Position numbers and translations under genes: made by a program. DNA of 14,253 bases from JAAYAY01 sp964429355 (lineage in GTDB: Bacteria > Planctomycetota > Planctomycetia > Pirellulales > Thermoguttaceae). The DNA is taken from positions 1-14,253 of the forward strand of contig CAYSCH010000251.1 in the NCBI GenBank assembly GCA_964429355.1. The letters are read 5' to 3'. The notes below the pieces were generated by a model. The model was given only the letters and a program-made list of their open reading frames with translations, had not been told where the DNA came from and made no database searches. Of the stretch, positions 7,123-14,253 are shown piece by piece (position 1 is the stretch's first letter; every line of letters starts with the position of its first letter).

Positions 7123-8538
7123 CTAACTTGGGGCCCGACCAGTATACTGGCAGCCCACCAGATGGCCGGCTGTGTTGTCCTCGACAAACTCTGTGACATG
7201 GACCACGCGAGCGGTCAGGTAGGTCAGGTGACGTGGACTGCCGAGGGCGACGACCAGGCGATGGCTTTCGGGGAGTTGCGGACTGACGAAGGAGAAGCCT
7301 CCGGCGGCAATGTCCCGACAGCGGACCTCGATAAACTCGTCTTCGCGAGGGTAGGATAAGCCGGTCATGAAGGCTACATTCTGCCGGTAGGGGAAGGGGC
7401 GTCGCGGCTTGAGGCGCCGCTCGGTTTCGGTTGGCCGGCGGCCCGAAGCCAATTCACCGGAACGGCCCGACGGTTCGCATTCCGGCCCGTTTTTGCCCCC
7501 AGCGGCTGGGTCGGCCGGTCTCAGATGCGCCAATGCCTTTCTGGCGCGTTCCGCTCGCTCCTCGGCACGGCGTTGCTTCGTGATATCGATACCGGTGAGC
7601 AGGAAACAGCGTTTCGCGTTGTTCACGGCCGGGGACGCAGCAAACCGCCAGGCAATGGTGCGGCGCTGCGCATGTTTGGTAAGCAGCGACGCTTCGAGCG
7701 CCAGTGGAGGCCCTGCCGTCGCCAGCCGCGTGATCGCATCGCGATACGCACCGACCTCTTCCGGAGGCGCCAGTACGGACCAGACCGGACGATCCCTGAA
7801 ATCGTCACGGTTGAAGCCGCTGATCTCCGCGCAGCCCCGGTTCGTCTTCTGCACCAGCCCGGATGAATCGATCACCACAACGATCGCGTCAACGGTATCG
7901 TAGAGCATTTCGCTGACACGGCGGCTCTCCTGGAGCAGGGCCTCGGAACGATAATGGGCGAGTGTTGTTGCAACCAGGTGGGCAATCGTTTCGGCCACGT
8001 AGATGGCGTCGACCTCGAAGTCGATTCTCTGGCTGGAACAGGCTCCCAGGGCGCCGAAACTGGCATTTTGCAGTCGCAGAGGCACGACCAGTGCGCCGCG
8101 GATATTGTTCTGGGCGAGATATCGGTCCGAGTAGACGTCGCAGTGGAGCAGGTCGGGGACGACGATGGGATGGGCTCGTTTCGAGGCCGATTCTGCGAGT
8201 CTCGGACCTTCCGCATCGGAGTCGCCGGTCGGATTCTCCGCCTCCTCGGTCACAGGAACGAGCCTCTGCCCGGCGCCGCTTTCGCTGGGTGCAATCAAGG
8301 CGAATTCGGTTCCGGCAATTTCGGCGATCATTCGCGCGGCATCGCTGACGAGCACGTCCGGGTCCGGCGCCGCCACAGCCCGGCGTCCCAAGGCCAGCAC
8401 GGCGTCCTGGGCCCGTGAGATCGCAGGGCGTGCGGCATCGGAGGTGCCGGGAGGATCCGCTCGGCGGGCCTCCGCGGGATGGGTGTGGTGGGCCGAAGGC
8501 AGCACAGGGGTTTTCGCACTGGGATCAGAGAGTGACAT
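7123..8538 (-). CDS. GAF-PAS-PilZ-like multidomain sensor protein
   Basis: A 471-aa soluble signalling protein with no predicted membrane span. Residues 1-40 are a low-complexity leader. Residues 42-196 form a GAF-like domain (PIVVPDLLHCDVYSD, NIRGALVVPLRLQNASFGALGA). Residues 207-324 are a PAS domain (EMLYDTVDAIVVVIDSSGLVQ, AEISGFNRDDF, TGIDITKQRRAEE) running into a short Arg-rich coiled coil. Residues 379-467 are PilZ-like (RRPFPYRQ, CRDIAAGGFSFVSP, TARVVHVTEF, VGCQY). PilZ domains bind c-di-GMP through RxxxR and [D/N]xSxxG. Here the Arg spacing is R380-x4-R385 and the Ser is Ala411 (DIAAGG), so binding may be altered or lost. No kinase or output enzyme domain is present. Its ATG lies inside the end of the upstream GGDEF-like gene (14-bp overlap), indicating translational coupling. 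Confidence 0.85.
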   Translation of the reverse strand: MSLSDPSAKTPVLPSAHHTHPAEARRADPPGTSDAARPAISRAQDAVLALGRRAVAAPDPDVLVSDAARMIAEIAGTEFALIAPSESGAGQRLVPVTEEAENPTGDSDAEGPRLAESASKRAHPIVVPDLLHCDVYSDRYLAQNNIRGALVVPLRLQNASFGALGACSSQRIDFEVDAIYVAETIAHLVATTLAHYRSEALLQESRRVSEMLYDTVDAIVVVIDSSGLVQKTNRGCAEISGFNRDDFRDRPVWSVLAPPEEVGAYRDAITRLATAGPPLALEASLLTKHAQRRTIAWRFAASPAVNNAKRCFLLTGIDITKQRRAEERAERARKALAHLRPADPAAGGKNGPECEPSGRSGELASGRRPTETERRLKPRRPFPYRQNVAFMTGLSYPREDEFIEVRCRDIAAGGFSFVSPQLPESHRLVVALGSPRHLTYLTARVVHVTEFVEDNTAGHLVGCQYTGRAPS

Positions 8539-9892
8539 GCTTCTCGTTCAGCGCAAGGTTCGGTGGTACAACCGGGGTGGAAAATTCCCCCTCCCGCATG
8601 GCACATCGATTCCGTCCATAGCGTTTGGCTTCCTGGACCAATTCGACGGCCCGGGCGTAAAGCGTCTCCTGCGTGTCGTCGGAGGCCAATGCGACAACTC
8701 CGCAGCTCACGGTGATTTTCAGGCTTTCCGTCCCGAGTTCGAAGTTCGTCACTTCGATCGACTGGCGCAGGTGTTCGGCGTCTGCGACTGCCTGTTTGAG
8801 ATCTCGGTCGATAGAAAGCAAGGCGAATCGCTGTCCGGCGAATCTTCCCACGCGGCAGCCGGGCGGCGATTCGTTCTTGAGCAGTTGTGCAACAGCTCGG
8901 AGCACACGGTCGCCGACGGTTGCTCCGTGCCTCCGATTGAGTTTTGCGAACTCGTCCAGATCGATGAGGGTAAACGCTGCCGCCCGAACTCGACCAGGGT
9001 CGTCTCTCCAGAATTCGGCAAGGATGCCGTCCAGACCGGCGCGACTGAGCACTTCTGTAAAGGGGTCGATAGAGCGCTGGACCGCCTCGCCCGGCAGATC
9101 GGCAGCCAGAATCATATCCGACATGCTGTCACGCATGCCGTGGTTTGCCTCGAGCAGGACGGCCGTCCGATCGAGAACCATCTGGCATTGACTGGCGGCA
9201 TCGCCCGCGGTGTCCAGCTCTCCAAACGATTCAAAGGCCTCCGCAGCTTCCTGACGTTCGTCTTGAATAGCGGCGATCATCGCCTCCCCTTGTTTCGCAT
9301 CGATAACTTCGCTGGCAATCATTTCGCGGAGGGAGTGGGCCACGTCGGTGCAGGCTTCATCCTGCTTCCTGCTCGACGCAACAAGAGCATCAAGATGGTT
9401 CTTCAGTTCCCCGGCCTCCGGAGGAAGCGATCGGCGCAATCGCTCGTCGAGGCTGACCAGTTCTTCGCAGAATGTCCCAAGTCGAGACTGAAATTCCAGC
9501 AGGGCCTCGTCGCCACGGTTCTGGAGAACCTCCCCATGATCGGCCAATGCCCCTTCCCCGAGCGCCGCGAGGACCGCGGCGTCCAGATCGGTCATCGCCG
9601 AACTGTCTGAGAAGTCGCCGTTTTCCACCGGGCCGCGGGGAGCGGCCTCCAATTCCATCTGCTCGTCAGCCGCGGGATTCTCAGCGCGGACGGGCGCGAC
9701 TTCCATGGCGACCTCCTCGACGTTCGCCTCTTCCGATCGGACGGGAAGCGCGCTCTGAATACCCGTGCCGTGCACCCCATCGCTGCATTCCGGGGAGTCG
9801 TCGCAGGGGTCGTATTGCCCGGCGAGCATGACCGCCAGACCGAAGCCTGCGACCACATTCAGCACGGCAACACAGAGGATGAACCAGAACAC
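8525..9892 (-). CDS. Membrane-anchored protein with degenerate GGDEF domain
   Basis: The product has 455 aa. It starts at the GTG at 9892 with GGAG (9901-9904) 8 nt upstream. One N-terminal membrane helix (about 2-24) precedes an acidic low-complexity region (about 30-110) and a largely helical segment (about 125-270) that may act as a dimerisation or sensing stalk. Residues 270-435 follow the diguanylate cyclase fold: DPFTEVLSRAGL, FTLIDLDEFAKLNRRHG with GDRVL, ITVSCGVVAL, and the C-terminal EAKRYGRNR. The catalytic signature GG[D/E]EF is AGQRF (352-356), which removes the metal-binding acidic residue and a Gly. Synthesis of c-di-GMP is therefore not expected; a receptor or protein-interaction role is more likely. 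The 3' end overlaps the GAF-PAS-PilZ-like gene by 14 bp, so the two form one operon. Confidence 0.88.
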   Translation of the reverse strand: MFWFILCVAVLNVVAGFGLAVMLAGQYDPCDDSPECSDGVHGTGIQSALPVRSEEANVEEVAMEVAPVRAENPAADEQMELEAAPRGPVENGDFSDSSAMTDLDAAVLAALGEGALADHGEVLQNRGDEALLEFQSRLGTFCEELVSLDERLRRSLPPEAGELKNHLDALVASSRKQDEACTDVAHSLREMIASEVIDAKQGEAMIAAIQDERQEAAEAFESFGELDTAGDAASQCQMVLDRTAVLLEANHGMRDSMSDMILAADLPGEAVQRSIDPFTEVLSRAGLDGILAEFWRDDPGRVRAAAFTLIDLDEFAKLNRRHGATVGDRVLRAVAQLLKNESPPGCRVGRFAGQRFALLSIDRDLKQAVADAEHLRQSIEVTNFELGTESLKITVSCGVVALASDDTQETLYARAVELVQEAKRYGRNRCAMREGEFSTPVVPPNLALNEKHVTL

Positions 9893-9963
9893 GGATTTCG
9901 CTCCAGGAATGCTCTTCCACGGCCGGGCCAGTGCAGCACCCTCGGGGCCAGGTCCGCTGGCCG

Positions 9964-10012
9964 CGATTCTCGAATCGCCGATCCCGATTGGCCTGTCGAT
10001 TCATGTGAATCG
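9964..10012. promoter_or_regulatory. pair of related palindromes upstream of the GGDEF/PilZ operon
   Basis: CGATTC-TC-GAATCG (9964-9977) and CGATTCA-TG-TGAATCG (9997-10012) share the same half-site. Their centres are about 34 bp apart, roughly three helical turns, and they lie 72-120 bp upstream of the GTG at 9892. The arrangement suits paired operator sites, but the spacing within the two differs (2 versus 4 bp between CGATTC and GAATCG). A function is inferred only from position and symmetry. No convincing -35/-10 pair was found beside them. Confidence 0.35.
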
Positions 10013-10119
10013 TAGGTCACGACGGGGCGCAAAGCTGCGCTCTTGAGCGAGGCAGTTCCGTTGCGGGCCGGTTCGATCCGATGGAAGCGATTGCAGCGGT
10101 TGTACCGGTTCGGGATTGG

Positions 10120-12033
10120 TCACCAATTCAGTTCGGTGGCCTCTTCCCAGTGTTCGTAGAGGAGGGCCAGCTTCTCCTGGTTTTCGCTGATCTCCGACTT
10201 GACCTGCCGCACCCGGGCGGCTTCACGATGGGTTGTTGGATCGGCGAGGGCTGCGTGCAAGTTTTCCAGGGCCGACTCCCGCTCGAATATCTCGGCCTCA
10301 ATTTCCTCGGTCTTCCGATAGGGGAAGCGGCGCTTGCGTTTTGCCGATTCGCCCTCTTTGCGCCGATTCTGCCGAGCGGCACCCGCGACTTCCCCTTTGG
10401 CGGTTGACGCCGACGTTTCGGCCGCCCCGGCCAACTTGAGTTGGATCATCTGCTGAAAGGTCGAGAAATTGCCGTCTATGACCCGAAATCGTTCAGGCTC
10501 GATCACCAGGAGATGGTCAGCGACCTGGTCGATGAAATAGCGATCGTGGCTGACAAAAACCACGGTACCTTTGAAGGCCTGCAACGACCGTTCGAGGGAG
10601 TCGCGCGCCCAGAGATCCAAGTGATTGGTGGGCTCGTCGAGTACGAGCACGTTTGCCTCTTCTCCCGCCAGGCGTGCGAGGGCCGTTCGGCATTGTTCTC
10701 CTCCACTCAAGCTCGCCACCTTCTGCAGGTGCGTGTCGCCGGTCAACCCGAACCGGGCGAGCAGATTCCGCCGTTTGGGCTGGTCCAACTCGCGCGTTCG
10801 CGGCCGAACGGCATCCACCACCTCCTGTTCGGCATCCAGTTGTTTGAGTTGCTGGTCGAAGTACCCCACCTCAACCCCCTGGCCGATGACGACACGTCCC
10901 GTATCGACCTCGGTTTCGCCGAGCAGGCACTTCAGCAAGGTGCTCTTGCCGCATCCGTTTGGCCCCAGAATGGCCCATCTTTCCGTGCGCCGAACATCGA
11001 AGGTCAAATCGGAGAAGAGCCGCCGGTCGTAAGCCTTCGACACCTGCTCCACCCGGAATACAAGGTCGCCGGACCGTTGGCCGTCGGGGAATCCCATGAC
11101 CGGAGCGGAGATCTCTCGGGGAGGGGCGACCTCTTCGATGCGTTCCAGTTTCTTGCGGCGATCCTCGGCCTGCGCATGCTTCTGACCATAGGAGTTCCGG
11201 CGGATGAACTCCTTCATTTTCTCGATCTCGGTCTGTTGCTTCTCAAAGGTCCTTCGCTGCACGAGCAGCCGTTCGGCTTTCTGCCGCCAGTATGCGGAGA
11301 AGTTGCCCGTGTAGCGTTCGACCGTGCCATGAAACAACTCCAGCGTCTGGTTGGTCACCTTGTCGAGAAAGTAGCGGTCATGGCTCACGATCACCATCGC
11401 GGCGGTGCTTCCCGCCAGGAACTCCTCGAGCCACTGGGTGCCCTCGATGTCGAGATGGTTGGACGGTTCGTCCAGCAGCATCACGTCCGGTTCCGCCAGC
11501 AACAGTTTGGCAAGCATAAGGCGATTCTGCTCGCCGCCGCTGAGATTACCGACCGAAGTCTGGAAGGAGCTGTTCGGGAATCCCAACCCTTCCAGAACCC
11601 GTTCGACTTTGTGATCGAGGTTGTAGGCATCCTGGCGGTGCAGTTCTTGTTGAAGGTGGTCATACCGAGCCGCCAGGCGGCGTCTCTCCACCGGATCGTC
11701 AGACTGGGCCAATTGCCTGGCGGCCTCCTCGGCATCGTGCTGGAGTGTCAGAAGGGGCTGCAGCGCCGATTTCGCCTCGTCCCAGAGCGAAACATCATCG
11801 ACGTCGATCCGCTGCTGCTGCATGTATCCGACTCGGACGGACTCGTGCCAGCGGCAGGAACCGGCGTCCGCCTCCTCGTCGCCGGCGAGAATCCGCAGGA
11901 GGGTCGTCTTGCCGGTTCCGTTCGGGCCAACCAGCCCGACCCGGTCCCCAGGCCGCACTTCGAAACTCACGCCCGAAAGCACGGCCGTGTTGCCATAGTG
12001 TTTCTGTACCGCCGCAACTTCCAGAGCAATCAT
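10120..12033 (-). CDS. ABC-F family ATPase (Uup/YheS-like ribosome-associated protein)
   Basis: A cytosolic 637-aa protein with two ABC ATPase domains in one chain and no membrane domain. ABC-F proteins bind the ribosomal E site and relieve stalling or aid ribosome maturation. Domain 1 has Walker A GPNGTGKTT (36-44), signature LSGGEQ (164-169), Walker B VMLLDEP (184-190) and switch His218. The linker at about 241-310 is the Arg/Lys-rich helical hairpin (P-site tRNA interaction motif). Domain 2 has GPNGCGKST (357-365), LSGGEQ (442-447), VLVLDEP with Glu467 and His496. A charged C-terminal extension (about 545-637) ends in a predicted coiled coil of the ABC_tran_CTD type, as in Uup and YheS. 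Every catalytic residue is present and the length is normal. The ATG at 12033 begins directly at the homology. Specific substrate or antibiotic-protection activity cannot be read from the sequence; housekeeping is more likely than resistance. Confidence 0.95.
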   Translation of the reverse strand: MIALEVAAVQKHYGNTAVLSGVSFEVRPGDRVGLVGPNGTGKTTLLRILAGDEEADAGSCRWHESVRVGYMQQQRIDVDDVSLWDEAKSALQPLLTLQHDAEEAARQLAQSDDPVERRRLAARYDHLQQELHRQDAYNLDHKVERVLEGLGFPNSSFQTSVGNLSGGEQNRLMLAKLLLAEPDVMLLDEPSNHLDIEGTQWLEEFLAGSTAAMVIVSHDRYFLDKVTNQTLELFHGTVERYTGNFSAYWRQKAERLLVQRRTFEKQQTEIEKMKEFIRRNSYGQKHAQAEDRRKKLERIEEVAPPREISAPVMGFPDGQRSGDLVFRVEQVSKAYDRRLFSDLTFDVRRTERWAILGPNGCGKSTLLKCLLGETEVDTGRVVIGQGVEVGYFDQQLKQLDAEQEVVDAVRPRTRELDQPKRRNLLARFGLTGDTHLQKVASLSGGEQCRTALARLAGEEANVLVLDEPTNHLDLWARDSLERSLQAFKGTVVFVSHDRYFIDQVADHLLVIEPERFRVIDGNFSTFQQMIQLKLAGAAETSASTAKGEVAGAARQNRRKEGESAKRKRRFPYRKTEEIEAEIFERESALENLHAALADPTTHREAARVRQVKSEISENQEKLALLYEHWEEATELNW

Positions 12034-12460
12034 GCGATGCCGACCCGACTATCCTTCACTTCTCTCGCAAAGCACTGCCGAACGCCCCACACCCACAAAC
12101 AGGCAAATATAGAATATTCACACCTGCCACCCCAGTCCCGGGCCCCCAGGCGAGTGCCTGCTTCAGGTCGTAAGGCGCGGCCCGGAAAAAAACATGGCTC
12201 AGTGGCAGGGTCGCCCCCGATTCCGGTTGCTATTCCTGTGAAACGTGATAGGCTCCTGTTAGATTATTGTGCGGGTCCGGTGCCCCTGCCCGATCAACCT
12301 GGTTTGGCTGGTGCCCTTGTTCCGGGCGGGTGCCATGCCCGCCTTCCGCCGAGCCGGCAGGATTCAACGCGTATTGTATTAGCCCGTAAAAGTGGGGACC
12401 ACACAGGCCATGGGGGGGATGGAACACAGACAACACGGTTCTTCCATGGAGTGGTATCTG
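12034..12460. other. divergent intergenic region
   Basis: No gene is recognised in this 427-bp spacer between the ABC-F gene (minus) and the zinc-ribbon gene (plus). An AT-rich patch (12104-12120) gives TATATT on the minus strand (12106-12111) as a possible -10 for the ABC-F gene, without a good -35. A GC-rich hairpin (GGCGGG 12325-12330, CCCGCC 12338-12343) has no T-tract. Confidence 0.35.
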
Positions 12461-12706
12461 ATGCGCTGCCCCTTCTGCGGTTCTGCTGAACTGATGCGAA
12501 GTCGGTCCCCCGATCCGTGGTATCTCTGGCTCCTCCGGCCTTTGCTGGTTCCGGTCCGCTGCGGGCGCTGTACCCGCCGATTTCATCGCTCACGCTTTCT
12601 GGTTCTCTTTGCCTCCAATCTGAGGCGAAGGCGGGCCGGTTCCCCTCCAGACCCAGGTCAGGTTGCCTCCGGTCCCACTTCCGAAGAGCGTGACCCTTCA
12701 GCGTAA
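12461..12706 (+). CDS. small zinc-ribbon-like protein
   Basis: An 81-aa protein of unknown function. The ATG at 12461 was chosen because GGAG (12448-12451) lies 9 nt upstream and the protein then opens directly with MRCPFCGS. Upstream in-frame ATGs (12410, 12419, 12446) lack a spaced ribosome site. Cys3 and Cys6 (CPFC) and Cys34 and Cys37 (CGRC) form a CxxC-x27-CxxC pair expected to hold one Zn. Between them is a hydrophobic, Trp-rich stretch (about 19-32, WYLWLLRPLLVPV). An Arg-rich segment (RRFHRSRF) follows, then a Pro/Ser tail that looks disordered. It could be a small membrane-associated or nucleic-acid-binding protein; neither is shown. It stands alone and converges on the next minus-strand gene. 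Confidence 0.6.
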   Translation: MRCPFCGSAELMRSRSPDPWYLWLLRPLLVPVRCGRCTRRFHRSRFLVLFASNLRRRRAGSPPDPGQVASGPTSEERDPSA

Positions 12707-12815
12707 CCCGCAGAAGCCACACTCGCAATGGCTCGCTCGCCCGGAGCCCAAACATGTGTGGTGACTTCGGTTGTGAGAAGAAATGCTGGCCGCCGGTTCG
12801 TCGCACAATCACCTC

Positions 12816-13220
12816 TTACGCCGGTGGTCCTGGCAACTCGTCGGTTTCGTGCGTGGAACTGCTCCGGGGCGTGAGAAATCGAACGACGAAGGCAAAAGCG
12901 ACGAGGACAACCCCGCCCACGAGAACCACGGGAAGCGATTCGGGAATCGCCAACATAAGGACGGTCGGGGGGCCAAATACCGCCCCTTCCGCCGCGCCGA
13001 GCAGGATGTCGCGATTCCGCGTGCCTGAGAACAACCCCAGAAAGAACCCGGCGATCGAACCGAACAGGAAGCCCACGATCGCGCAGCCCACCGCCTGTTC
13101 CGGCTGAAGGGGCGGTTCCATGTTGCGGGCCGACATGATCGCCGCGGCGTAGATGGCCACAACCGCCGTGAGCAGCAAGAGCGAGGCAACCGTAAAACCA
13201 GCCCGTCGCGATCTCTTCAA
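12816..13220 (-). CDS. small multispan membrane protein
   Basis: The product has 134 aa, family not recognised. It starts at the TTG at 13220; AGGGA (13229-13233) lies 8 nt upstream and an in-frame stop at 13236-13238 excludes an earlier start. Hydrophobic helices lie at about 9-30, 43-65 and 96-117, with a further weakly hydrophobic Gly/Ala stretch at 72-92. The Gly-rich pattern (GFLFGSIAGFFLGLFSG) suggests tight helix packing. The C-terminus is polar (SSSTHETDELPGPPA) and probably cytoplasmic. It begins 15 bp after the stop of the DUF1559 gene and in the same frame, so the two should be co-transcribed. Confidence 0.7.
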   Translation of the reverse strand: MKRSRRAGFTVASLLLLTAVVAIYAAAIMSARNMEPPLQPEQAVGCAIVGFLFGSIAGFFLGLFSGTRNRDILLGAAEGAVFGPPTVLMLAIPESLPVVLVGGVVLVAFAFVVRFLTPRSSSTHETDELPGPPA

Positions 13221-13235
13221 GACGCGTTTCCCTTT

Positions 13236-14201
13236 TTAGAATTTGTCCGATTTGAGCAGCTTCCCGTCGTCTCGATGCCCCAGTCGCTGATAGACATCGA
13301 AATCCATGACATCGGCAAGTGTTTTCACGGCGCCGTCGCCGAACAGAAAACAGGCCGTGCACGGGTGCTGCGAATTGAACCCTCCCACGTATTTCAGGCC
13401 TGCCTTCTGGGCGTCGGTCAAACGAATGGGTTCCTCCTCCGGCGTCTTTGCGGCCTCAGCGGCATCCGCACCTTGTTCTGCATCCGACAGGTCCTCATAT
13501 TCGTAGATCTCCTCGGACGAATCTCCCCAGAAGTCGATCACCTCATATCCTTCCATTTCGGTGACCGCGAGGGTGCCGTTGATCGGTGTGCCGGTGTTGC
13601 GGAGCGTCGAACGAGTTCCTGACATCCAACCGAGGGGAAGCTGCTCGTCGATCTTCTCGCCCAGGAAGATCGTGTGGGAAGCGCCGTCCGGCACCTCTTG
13701 CGTTCGCAACCCACTGTTCAGGAAGAACACGCCGTGGTCGTCGGCGTCAATCTGTTTCTCCGCATCGTGGTGGCAGCCCGCGTAGTTCACCCCGCCGGGA
13801 CCACCGGAGGCGACCGACGGGCACATGAGCGTCGAAATCTCCAGTTCGGCGACGGGGCGATTCTTCTTCGAATAGGCGCCATAGTCAAAGTCGATGTGCC
13901 GGTAGGCCACACCTTGCTCCATGAACGGGAGGATCTGCACGATCCAACTCATATGGTACCCCTCGGGCCCATTGATAATCGGCCCCGCCGAGTCGACCAC
14001 CCCCGGCGGCAACACCTCGTGGGCCGCTTCGTAACTCTGCAGGGCCAGGCCAAGCTGCGCGAGGTTGTTGACGCATTGCATGCGGCGGGCCGCCTCGCGG
14101 GCAGACTGGACCGCCGGTAACAGCAAGGCAATCAGAATACCGATGATGGCAATCACCACCAGCAATTCGACCAGCGTGAATCCGCGGGATGTGTTACGCA
14201 T
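13236..14201 (-). CDS. DUF1559 (SBP_bac_10) pseudopilin-like protein with H-X9-DG tail
   Basis: The product has 321 aa. The ATG at 14201 follows GAGGAGA (14208-14214) with a 6-nt gap. Residues 4-30 form a type IV prepilin/pseudopilin leader: SRG cut before Phe8, with Glu12 at the conserved +5 position, then a hydrophobic helix. SAREAARRMQC and NNLAQLGLALQSYEAAHEVLPPG (44-67) are the hallmark of DUF1559. The C-terminal H-X9-DG motif is His279...Asp289-Gly290. The family is hugely expanded in planctomycetes and is thought to be processed by prepilin peptidase and exported by a type II secretion-like system; the molecular role is not known. An acidic, low-complexity insert (about 229-257) interrupts the C-terminal half. 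The gene heads a two-gene operon; its promoter would lie at or beyond the right edge of the window. Confidence 0.95.
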   Translation of the reverse strand: MRNTSRGFTLVELLVVIAIIGILIALLLPAVQSAREAARRMQCVNNLAQLGLALQSYEAAHEVLPPGVVDSAGPIINGPEGYHMSWIVQILPFMEQGVAYRHIDFDYGAYSKKNRPVAELEISTLMCPSVASGGPGGVNYAGCHHDAEKQIDADDHGVFFLNSGLRTQEVPDGASHTIFLGEKIDEQLPLGWMSGTRSTLRNTGTPINGTLAVTEMEGYEVIDFWGDSSEEIYEYEDLSDAEQGADAAEAAKTPEEEPIRLTDAQKAGLKYVGGFNSQHPCTACFLFGDGAVKTLADVMDFDVYQRLGHRDDGKLLKSDKF

Positions 14202-14253
14202 CTTTTCTCTCCTCGTAAGCCCGCCCGGCATCCACTAGTCCAGGGGGGTCTTG

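Noticed and set aside
8165..9610. Plus-strand open frame of 481 codons across the GGDEF and GAF genes
   Set aside because: It is antisense to two genes with clear domains, starts inside one and ends inside the other, and shows no domain of its own.
10120..12033. Antibiotic-resistance ABC-F
   Set aside because: The C-terminal coiled-coil extension and general sequence fit Uup/YheS-like housekeeping members. There is no mobile context or attenuator-like leader peptide to suggest a resistance determinant.
12325..12343. GC-rich hairpin as a terminator
   Set aside because: It has a 6-bp stem without a T-tract on either side and no gene end next to it.
10441..12489. Very long plus-strand open frame (682 codons) opposite the ABC-F gene
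   Set aside because: It is the antisense of a fully motif-supported ABC-F ATPase; its translation shows no recognisable domain. High-GC coding DNA often leaves the opposite strand open.
13137..13196. Pilin-like GFTV start of the small membrane protein
   Set aside because: It lacks Glu at +5 and the rest is a multispan protein, so prepilin processing is not supported.
1..14253. Defence island, CRISPR array, prophage or transposon
   Set aside because: No spaced direct repeats, Cas, restriction, toxin-antitoxin, integrase or transposase motifs were seen on either strand.

Overview
The window most likely comes from a member of the Planctomycetota, probably close to the Pirellulales. The evidence is the company of gene families rather than any single marker: a DUF1559 pseudopilin-like protein with the H-X9-DG tail motif, a DUF1207 outer-membrane protein, a BBP2-type barrel with a Cys-rich N-terminus, and several GTG/TTG starts in moderately high-GC DNA. 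A run of ten Ns (3801-3810) marks a scaffold join, so this is draft, perhaps metagenome-derived, sequence. That matters when reading the left edge.

Left end (1-993): a short, decaying 7-bp repeat is followed by an orphan coding piece (308-577) that reads as the start of an [FeFe]-hydrogenase H-cluster domain, including the TSCCPAW motif. It is cut off at both ends and runs head-on into the 3' end of ndk (minus strand). ndk is complete and has a good sigma70-type promoter (1119-1147) next to a perfect 14-bp palindrome.

Envelope block (1410-4439, plus strand): a secreted DUF1207 beta-barrel protein and a BBP2-like porin. Both have signal peptides and a C-terminal Phe. The porin is interrupted only by the assembly gap. 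Each gene is followed by a terminator-like hairpin; the one after the porin is textbook.

Middle (4758-10119): a beta-ketoacyl synthase homologue (plus) has lost the nucleophilic Cys (now Glu), the second catalytic His (now Asn) and the Gly-rich C-terminal loop. It overlaps tail-to-tail with a minus-strand, charge-segregated three-helix membrane protein. Upstream of that protein on the minus strand lies a two-gene, translationally coupled signalling unit: a membrane-anchored GGDEF-like protein with AGQRF at the signature position, followed by a GAF-PAS-PilZ-like protein. Both look diverged at their c-di-GMP-related motifs, which makes the pair a candidate rewired signalling module. Two related palindromes lie in its leader.

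Right (10120-14253): an intact ABC-F ATPase (minus), a small zinc-ribbon protein (plus), and a tight minus-strand pair made of a DUF1559 pseudopilin-like protein and a small membrane protein 15 bp downstream. No tRNA, rRNA, CRISPR array, transposase or phage gene was recognised. Most genes look like ordinary planctomycete chromosome. The points worth following are the hydrogenase remnant, the catalytically stripped ketosynthase and the degenerate GGDEF/PilZ pair.
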